Source of the DNA: Aureobasidium sp. EXF-3400
Taxonomy: Eukaryota > Ascomycota > Dothideomycetes > Dothideales > Saccotheciaceae
Direction: 5' to 3'
Assembly: GCA_024195585.1 (NCBI GenBank)
Contig: SWBL01000235.1
Span: forward strand, 1 to 64,000
DNA length: 64,000 bases
Shown: in pieces, positions 57,607-64,000 of the stretch
Layout of the letters: every line of letters begins with the position of its first letter
How positions within the stretch are numbered: the stretch's first letter is position 1
The notes under the pieces: generated by a model
The model's input: only the letters and a program-made list of their open reading frames with translations
Told to the model about the DNA's origin: nothing
The model's database searches: none
Program-made: the position numbers and the translations under genes

Positions 57607-58350
57607 TCACTCATCGTCGGGTGGCATCTCATCCTCGATATATCGGATCAGCGTGACGCGCATCTCTGTCGTGTCGTTACCACGAAGAACGTCGCTCATG
57701 AACTGAGTGTCGACTTGCATTTGAACCTGAGATGGATTAGTCCATGGCAGACGACGCAAGTGGCTCCTACCAACCATTTCCAGGGCACCCCTGAGGACAC
57801 CACAGAAGATGTTTGAATACCACAGCTCGTCCTGGGCCTTTCCGTCATCGGGCAGCTCGACAAAATCGGCCAGTGGGTTTTCGTCAAAGAGAAGAGTGAA
57901 GGACTTGTTATCGGAGGACCAGTTTGTGACGACAGGGGTAATGTTGAGGAACATTTTGAAGCCGACCTTTGAGATGACCTCTGCCGTCTCGCGCAGATTG
58001 GAGCAGGAACCGGAATTCGACTTTGCCAGGAAGTCTTCGATCAGGCGCATGCCCATGTTGTAGCCCATCTTGTCGAGTTGCTTGTTGACCTGGGCATAGT
58101 CGGCGTTGTAGTCTTTGCACAGCTGGGCGACGATGGTGCCATAGGTGAGAGTGACGAGTTCGGCATTGACCTTGTCAACACGGGTCCTTGTCGACAGTGT
58201 CAGAGAGGGTTGGAGTAGGGGGCGTGGTAGAGGCAGGCAGCCAACTTACTTCCACACCCTGTCGCACGTCAGCAAGTCTGGAGTGGTAGGTTTACAAGAC
58301 AGGTCGACGAGGACTCACTCTTCGCCGAGGCGGGCAGCTTTGGTGGCCAT
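57607..58350 (-). CDS. BET3: TRAPP complex core subunit Bet3
   Basis: A 190-residue protein, near yeast Bet3 (193). Bet3 (TRAPPC3) is a core subunit of the TRAPP complexes that activate Ypt1/Rab1 and tether ER-derived vesicles. Exons on the minus strand are 58350-58319, 58258-58250, 58186-57775 and 57726-57607. The second exon is only 9 nt and completes EEVWKT; without it the conserved start fails. Diagnostic segments are [38 protein letters not shown] and the C-terminal [16 protein letters not shown]. Cys75 corresponds to the acylated cysteine of mammalian Bet3. It is divergent from the U5 snRNP gene. Confidence 0.95.
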
Positions 58351-58572
58351 GTCTATGGAACGAGCAGAAGGGGGTGGATGCGGCCGAGAGGGTCAAAGGT
58401 CGAGTGCCAGTGCCAGTCTAGTACCTATGTCGCGTGGGGGGTCCAAGCTTGGTCGACAAACACTCTTCGAACATGGCCCCAGGCAGACAGGCCGTAACGC
58501 TGGCCCTACCTTTCTGGACTGCGCTCCGCCTCCAAGTCCACTCGTCTTGCCCGCCCACCCCCATCGCATATC
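58351..58572. promoter_or_regulatory. Divergent BET3/U5-40K promoter
   Basis: Only 222 bases separate the two start codons, so both promoters and 5' UTRs are packed here. The right part is C-rich on the plus strand. No specific site is recognised. Confidence 0.5.
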
Positions 58573-59679
58573 ATGTCAGAGAAGCGGCCGGCCTCCAGCT
58601 CCATGGCTTCCGGCCAATTGGTCAAGCGCCAGAAGTCGGACAACTCGATGGCTCTGACTTCGGCCTCGCAGAACGGCGCCCTCATCCAGACCACTCAGCG
58701 TGGCCCAGCCTTATCCGCTCCTGTCATGGAGCTGTCTGGTCATACAGGAGAGGTGCTCGCTGCGCGATTCAATCCCGAGGGAAACTACATTGCCTCGGCA
58801 GGCATGGACCGCAACATTCTCCTCTGGCGCACTTCTGGAGACTGCGAGAACTACGCCATCCTCTCGGGCCACAAAGGCGCCATTCTCGACTTGCAATGGT
58901 CGCGCGACTCGCGCAACCTGTTCTCTGCCTCGGCAGACATGCACATCGCCAGCTGGGACCTCGAGACCGCCCAGCGCATCCGAAGACACCAGGGCCACGA
59001 CGAGGTCATCAACGCACTTGACATCAGCCGTCGCGGCGAGGACATACTTTTCAGCGCTTCCGACGATGGCTACATTGGCATCTGGGACCCTCGCCAAAAA
59101 GCCGCTGTCGACTTCATCGAGACTCGCTTCCCTGTCACCGCCATAGCTCTGGCCGAGGCTGGCAACGAATTGTACTCGGGCAGCATCGACAACGACATCA
59201 AGGTCTGGGACTTGAGGAAGAAGCAGGTCGCATATTCCCTGGTTGGCCATACCGACACCATCACTTCGCTAGCCGTTTCGCCCGACTCTCAGACACTTCT
59301 TTCAAACTCGCACGACAGCACCGTCCGCACCTGGGACATTCGTCCTTTCGCTCCTACCGAACGCCATATCAGAACCTTCGATGGTGCCACCGCAGGGATG
59401 GACAAGTACCTGACCAAGGCCACCTGGGATACAAAAGGAAAGCGCATCGCTGCTGGCAGCGGTGACCGCTCAGTCGTCGTTTGGGAAGCCAGCACTGGCA
59501 AGTTGCTGCAGAAGCTGCCTGGCCACAAGGGCTCCGTCAATGATGTCCGCTTCGCGCCCAACGACGAGCCATTGAGTAGGATTATCCTGGACATTTTTTG
59601 TTTGACAAGTGCTAATCCAACCCTAGTGCTTTCTGCCTCTACCGATCGCAATCTGATCCTGGGAAGTCTCTCGACATGA
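58573..59679 (+). CDS. U5 snRNP 40 kDa WD40 protein (SNRNP40/Cwf17-like)
   Basis: A 351-residue WD40 beta-propeller, exons 58573-59575 and 59627-59679. It is a component of the U5 snRNP, bound next to Prp8 and present through the splicing cycle. After about 50 Ser-rich residues the repeats start at LSGHTGEVLAARFNPEGNYIAS; further repeats include ILSGHKGAILDLQWS, HQGHDEVINALDIS, LVGHTDTITSLAVSPDSQ and LPGHKGSVNDVRFAPN. The last exon encodes the final strand (SASTDRNLILGSL). The start ATG opens a Lys/Ser-rich leader, and the second in-frame ATG 10 codons on is possible. It is divergent from BET3. Confidence 0.93.
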   Translation: MSEKRPASSSMASGQLVKRQKSDNSMALTSASQNGALIQTTQRGPALSAPVMELSGHTGEVLAARFNPEGNYIASAGMDRNILLWRTSGDCENYAILSGHKGAILDLQWSRDSRNLFSASADMHIASWDLETAQRIRRHQGHDEVINALDISRRGEDILFSASDDGYIGIWDPRQKAAVDFIETRFPVTAIALAEAGNELYSGSIDNDIKVWDLRKKQVAYSLVGHTDTITSLAVSPDSQTLLSNSHDSTVRTWDIRPFAPTERHIRTFDGATAGMDKYLTKATWDTKGKRIAAGSGDRSVVVWEASTGKLLQKLPGHKGSVNDVRFAPNDEPLSRIILDIFCLTSANPTLVLSASTDRNLILGSLST

Positions 59680-60067
59680 GCACTCCTCGAATCTCCCAAC
59701 GATAGAACGTCATAGACTTACGAGATGCTCACGCACACCATCTCCTTGCCATATGCAACGACGCAACACTATGCCCTCCGCATTCACCCAGCGCAGCCAG
59801 CCACTCAGGCCACACACCGATGCTGTAAGGACCTCGCCGAGGCCACGAGGGGGAAGACATCAATGCTTGCAGCATACCAGCATCACCCACATTCCGGCTT
59901 GATGGATTGGAGGACAGGCCAGGGATATGTCCTATAGGTGGATTGGCCATGATCTGGTCAAAAAAGATTCAATTGTGTACACTTCCAGAAAATTCTCTGC
60001 CAAAACGCTACCAAAAGTACATGATCCCAATTAAAAGGCTAATATTTTACTCTCAAGCAACATGCAC
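59680..60067. other. Convergent 3' intergenic region
   Basis: These 388 bases lie between the 3' ends of the U5-40K and xylitol dehydrogenase genes, probably 3' UTRs. No other feature is seen. Confidence 0.45.
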
Positions 60068-61656
60068 CTACTGAGGGCCCTCAATGATCATCTTGATACC
60101 CTTGGCGGCATGAACGTCCTTGAAGGCCTGTTCGGCATCCTCGAACTTGACACGGCCTGTGATGAGCTCCTTGACGCTGAGGCTGCCAGAAGTGATGAGA
60201 TCAACGGCCAGCTGGTAGTCGCCGGGTCCGTATCTGAAGCTGCCCTAAAAAAAGAATCAGTAACGTATTCCATGCTAAAAAAGAAAGAAGAGTCTCCCAA
60301 CCTTTAGATTAAGTTCTTTAGCGCACATAGCCTTACGAAGGTACAGTTAGCAAAATATCAAACGTTGGTTGTGAGAACACCACGACTTAGCTGAACGAAT
60401 GTATTCAGCTCTACGAGATGCCGTCCCGGATGGCGTTTCATTGAAACACCCATTCCAGAGACTGCTCGTGCAGGCTGAAACAAACGCCAGTACTAGTCGT
60501 GGTGTTTGTACCTTCGGTTTACATACCATGATAGGAAAGTTGATGTCTGGCTTGCCCATGCCACCCTGGACATAGGTTCCACCGGTTCTCAGTGCGTGAA
60601 TAGCTGTCTGAATGCAGGGCTCGGCTCCAGTGGCATCGATGATGGCATCGGCACCCAATCCAAGGTCGCACTCGTCTGTGAGGAGCTTGGCGTTCTCCTG
60701 AGCGCCAACTCTTTGCGAGCGGAAAACGTGTGTGGCAGCGTACTTCTGGGCGAACTCGAGACGCTCCTCGTTGATGTCCACAGCAACAATCTTGGTGGCA
60801 CCGAACGACTTTGCGACAGCCATGCAGAGCAGACCAACAGGACCTGCGCCAAAGACAACAACGCTCTGGCCAGGCTTGATGTCAGCCTGTTTGGTGATGT
60901 GTACACCAACACTCAATGGCTCGACCAATGCAGCCTCCTCAAGAGGAACGTGGTCTGCGACCTTGTAACAGAAGTCTTCGGGAAGACGGTAGTACTTGGC
61001 AAGAGTTCCGTCGTAAGGAGGGGTAGCTGCAAAGGCCATGTCAAGGCAGAGGTTGTACTTGCCCTCTCTGCAATGTGGGCATCTGCGGCAAGGAACACCA
61101 GGCTCCATGGTGACACGGTCGCCCTTCTTGAGTGTCGTCACTTTGTCTCCCACTTCCTCGACAATGCCGGCCGACTCGTGGCCCAGAACCATGGGGGCCT
61201 TGACCACGAAGTCTCCAATAGCGCCATCTGTCCAGTAGTGCACGTCGGATCCGCAGATACCAGTGTACTTGACATTGACGATAACATCGTAAGGATCTCT
61301 GAGTTGTGGAACAGGACGGTCCTCAAACTTGACGTCGTAGGGCTTCTGAAGAACAAATGACAAGTTCTACACATCACACACCGTCAGTTTCCGTTTTGCA
61401 ATAAACCAGGATGCATGGCTGTGAAGTGAGAACTTACCTTTGCATCTGCAGGGTTGACTTCTTGCACGGAAGCCATCTTTGGTGTTGCTGTGGCGGAGAA
61501 ACTTCTTGAGGCCTTCTTGGAGTTGAGGTGGTATGCGACGGCGGCGCAGCTACCACAGCTTCTTGTAGACTGAAGCTTGTATGTGGTTGAAGAAGGAACG
61601 CGAAGGGACGAAGCTCTGAGGCTTCTCTGGAGACCTGACTTGAAGACTTGAGACAT
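60068..61656 (-). CDS. XYL2: Xylitol dehydrogenase (D-xylulose reductase)
   Basis: A zinc-dependent medium-chain dehydrogenase that oxidises xylitol to D-xylulose with NAD. Exons on the minus strand are 61656-61438, 61366-60527, 60331-60302 and 60244-60068. In the 421-residue numbering: catalytic zinc ligands C111 and H136-E137, structural zinc cysteines C166, C169, C172 and C180, cofactor loop GAGPVG at 246-251, and Asp in AVDINEERL for NAD preference. The usual xylitol dehydrogenase start is Met61 (61476), giving 361 residues. The longer start adds a basic, Ser-rich leader ending SRSFSATATPKM that resembles a mitochondrial presequence. Sorbitol dehydrogenase activity is also possible. Its third intron boundary is set by an introner-like element, and the next exon is only 30 nt. 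Confidence 0.93.
60332..60526 (-). mobile_element. Introner-like element serving as intron (copy B)
   Basis: The 195-nt intron of the xylitol dehydrogenase gene, GTATGT to CGTAAG on the minus strand. It is homologous along its length to the intron at 42718-42916, including shared blocks AACACCACGACTAGT and GGCATCTCGTAGAG. Inverted repeats are perfect: outer CGAAGGTAC/GTACCTTCG (60508-60516 and 60336-60344) and inner AACACCACGACT/AGTCGTGGTGTT (60495-60506 and 60376-60387). A small internal hairpin GTTTCAATGAAAC is also present. A GCTAAC branch-point-like site lies just before the outer right arm. It is in sense orientation to the host gene, opposite on the chromosome to copy A. Confidence 0.85.
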
Positions 61657-62407
61657 GATGTAAGCAGTTGTGATGTGGATAGTGGTTGAGCTGTTGATCA
61701 GAGGACCAGGCGAGTGACCTTTGACGACCTCGAACTCTGGAACGGAATATGGTAGAGAGGAAGGTGCAGAGCAGGAGAAGAGGAGAAAATTAGAATGGGC
61801 AAGAGCGAGGACGTACAAGAGGAATGTATGCAGGCTCAATTGAGGATGATATCAAGCAGCTACGGATGATACAGAGGGCTTGCCGAAGGATCGGGTCAGA
61901 GTATGCAGAGTTCCAAGAGGGTGATAGCGATCTTTTTTCCCAGGACAGTGGTACCGCAGCCTGCGAATGGCAGAAACAAGAAGCCTTCCATCATGTGAGT
62001 GCCGTCAAAGTTGCAGCAGACTGAGCCCCACAATACATGTCATTATAGCCGTCGGATAAATTGCCCCGCCAAATGCATCAGCTCCCGTCGGAACCGCTGC
62101 CTTTTGTTTTGGTCCTCCGAACTCATAATCACCGAGCACGCCGTGCCGCCTGCACCATAAGCCGTGGCCTGCAAACAGCCTGATCCCGACCTTCAAGCAC
62201 ACCCCTGAGCGCTACTTCCGGGCTGGTGAACAACACGCTTGTGGATCTGCCTAAACGAATTAAGGTATGCTTCCAAGATTATGTGCCGGAGCTTGTCACT
62301 TGTTGGACCCTCAGTCGCGGTGTGACTGCGAGCTATAAGATTGCACAATTATTTACAGACTTTGGATCCAGAAGAATGCAGTACAACGACGATCTCAAGT
62401 TCCGACA
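61657..62407. other. Spacer between xylitol dehydrogenase and transporter
   Basis: About 750 bases holding the xylitol dehydrogenase promoter and the 3' UTR of the transporter gene. The reading frame of the dehydrogenase is open for another 61 codons upstream, to an ATG at 61839, but that stretch looks untranslated. No other feature is recognised. Confidence 0.4.
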
Positions 62408-64000
62408 TCACTCCTGATCATCCTTAACAACATTCGCAACAGAATTACCCCTCACAACCTCGACAGGGCTTCTGAACCCATTTCTGCATTGCCATGGGTA
62501 GAACAGAGTGATGATCAATGTAAGTCCACCAGTGATAGCAGACGAGTAGTTCATCGTTTCGGCAGACACAGGCATTCTAGAAAAGGTCAGTCTGTGCAAA
62601 AGCCGTCCAAGAAAGCATCGCTTACGAGTAAGGGAAGCAGAAGATGACAATGAAGCACGCGATGTAGGCACATGCAATTGGCATGAGAATCGCAGCAACC
62701 TTGTCCGGCATTCTGAATGGTCCAAATTCAATGTTCTTACGTCTGCTCAGCAGATGAGGGAGAATAGCGGCCAAGTACGAAGCTGACGAGAGGATAATGA
62801 ATGATCCAACAAATGCATTAAAGGCCTGGAGAAGTCAGTACTCCTGTCATCGTGAAATACAGAGCTTTCCCGTGTGCTAAGCTTAGCCAACCACATATGT
62901 GTTGCTTGCTATAAGAACGCACGATGCTTCTGAGGAGTACCCATTGTAAGGTATCATCTCATCGGGTTGTGGAGGATACGTCGTGCATCCTTATAGCTGT
63001 GGATATGGGACCGACTGTAGCACACGGGAAGGGAGCCATGGCAATACTTACAACTGCGCTGCCGAGGTAGATGAAACCAAGCACAGTGGTGATGACGAGG
63101 CAGGCAACAGTAGCTGCGAAAGGATTCTCCCAGCGAGGAGATATTTTACCAAGTGTATCCGAGAAGGGAGTGGCACGGTCTGCCTCGCGTTAGTTGAAGC
63201 CTCTCACAATCAGCGACCCACTATTGGACAATATTCACCACGAGAGAGGGTCCAGAGCATGCGTCCGCAGGTGATATAAGTTCCAATCGCATTCGCTACC
63301 GTAGGCTAAATTTGAGAGTATAGTCAGCATAGACCTGGTAACGCGGAAGGTACATCTATGGAGCGTTTTTGAGGCGCTCAGTCAACTCACCAGGAACACC
63401 ACGATCAGTAGACCACACGACCCAGCCTTTGACCCAGTGGCTTGTCTATAAAGCTCAGCCAAAGGATTGGTGTAAGGGTTGCTCATCAGGGCATCAATGT
63501 CGTTGATGCTATAGAAGATGGCCACGAGGTACGCAAATCCGGTAATAAAGCCGACGCCCATCTGCGCGGCAATGGCCTTAGGTACATTGCGAGATGCGCG
63601 CGGAATCTCTTCTGCAAGATGTGACACGCAGTCTGGAGTACCCACTGAGAAAGCACCATTGAGCATTCCGGTGATGAAAACAAGACCGTTGGATTTGTAG
63701 CCAGTATCGTTCGACCACGTTGACCAAACAGCTGCCGTGGAAGCATGACCTGCGCCGGTCGTGGTAGGCATGATAGCACAAACCAGAATCGTAATAACAC
63801 AGCCGCCGAGGCAGAGGAACAAGCCAATGTTGTTGATCATCGGCAAAGCTCTGTTCGCGAACAGGACGACACCGCAGCACGACCATGAGATGATTATGTA
63901 GCAGATGAAGACATGCCAGCGTTCAGCGACATATTCAGGATGGAACAATCCCCACATGGCCAGGACCTCGTTTGCCAGGATCGACGACATAGAGGCAGAT
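62408..64000 (-). CDS. APC-family amino acid/choline transporter (5' end outside window)
   Basis: The C-terminal part of a membrane transporter of the amino acid-polyamine-choline superfamily, closest in style to fungal GABA/choline permeases such as Hnm1. Exons in view on the minus strand are 64000-63391 (open to the right edge), 63305-63239, 63179-63052, 62825-62626 and 62576-62408. Several transmembrane segments are visible (FICYIIISWSCCGVVLF, IGLFLCLGGCVITILVCAI, AAQMGVGFITGFAYLVAIF). Family landmarks are TPDCVSHLAEEIPRASRNVPKAI, TVANAIGTYITCGRMLWTLSRD and FGPFRMPDKVAAI. It imports a nitrogenous solute with protons; substrate unknown. The intron at 62826-63051 is 226 nt with a strong inverted repeat. 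Confidence 0.88.
62826..63051 (-). repeat. Long structured intron with 13-bp inverted repeat
   Basis: This 226-nt intron of the transporter gene carries a perfect 13-bp inverted repeat, TTCCCGTGTGCTA (62867-62879) and TAGCACACGGGAA (63018-63030), placed about 21 and 41 bases from the two splice sites. Other introns of this gene are 49-85 nt. Its sequence does not match the two introner-like copies, so it may be a different family or an unrelated insertion. Confidence 0.6.

Noticed and set aside
63306..63390. The 85-nt transporter intron contains GTACCTTC, as in the introner-like copies
   Set aside because: The similarity is limited to eight bases without the matching arm or inner repeat, so it is chance.
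1..64000. CRISPR arrays, bacterial operons, phage or viral genes
   Set aside because: No repeat-spacer pattern, no prokaryotic gene order and no viral hallmark genes. Spliceosomal introns throughout show a fungal nuclear genome.

Overview
This window is nuclear DNA of a filamentous ascomycete, most likely a Dothideomycete. Genes are dense and lie on both strands. Nearly all carry one to five short GT-AG introns of about 47-93 nt. The protein set is fungal: UTP10, ROK1, NRDE2, a SomA/Flo8-type LisH regulator, a Boi-type SH3-SAM-PH protein, fungal L-rhamnose and xylitol dehydrogenases, and fungus-only families such as DUF2985. The class assignment is an inference. It rests on protein style and on two homologous introner-like introns, a type of element described in Dothideomycetes.

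Layout. 0.9-9.8 kb: a P-loop sulfotransferase-like gene, an NmrA-like oxidoreductase, a DUF2985 membrane protein, a gene-poor stretch of broken ORFs and a diverged direct repeat, then the mitochondrial phosphate carrier MIR1. 10-14 kb: a DENN/LCHN-like protein divergent from a PLP aminotransferase, followed by an inverted truncated copy of the MIR1 3' end. 14.2-26.7 kb: UTP10 divergent from NRDE2, then a conserved protein of unknown function. 28-37 kb: a family 2 glycosyltransferase, a 2.8 kb empty stretch, ATP synthase subunit g, the helicase ROK1, and an L-rhamnose dehydrogenase. 38-51.6 kb: a Boi-like protein divergent from a MIZ/SP-RING SUMO ligase, a chromodomain protein, a TA-rich RIP-like relic, an SDR, a twin-CX9C COX assembly protein, and a disordered protein. 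54-64 kb: SomA, the TRAPP subunit BET3 divergent from the U5 snRNP WD40 protein, xylitol dehydrogenase, and an APC-family transporter that runs off the right edge.

Most genes are unrelated housekeeping genes. Two functional themes recur. One is nuclear RNA work (UTP10, NRDE2, ROK1, U5-40K, MIZ ligase, chromodomain protein). The other is mitochondrial function (MIR1, ATP20, CMC1-like, possibly a mitochondrial xylitol dehydrogenase isoform).

The standout observation is a pair of long introns, 199 nt in the MIZ ligase gene and 195 nt in the xylitol dehydrogenase gene. They lie about 18 kb apart in unrelated genes, yet they are homologous along their whole length. Both have nested inverted repeats whose outer arms sit next to the splice sites. 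They look like two copies of one introner-like (MITE-like) element that acts as a spliceosomal intron. A third long intron (226 nt, in the transporter) has a perfect 13-bp inverted repeat but a different sequence, and may represent a second family. Splice sites throughout were placed by hand from reading frame and family expectation. No transcript data were available.
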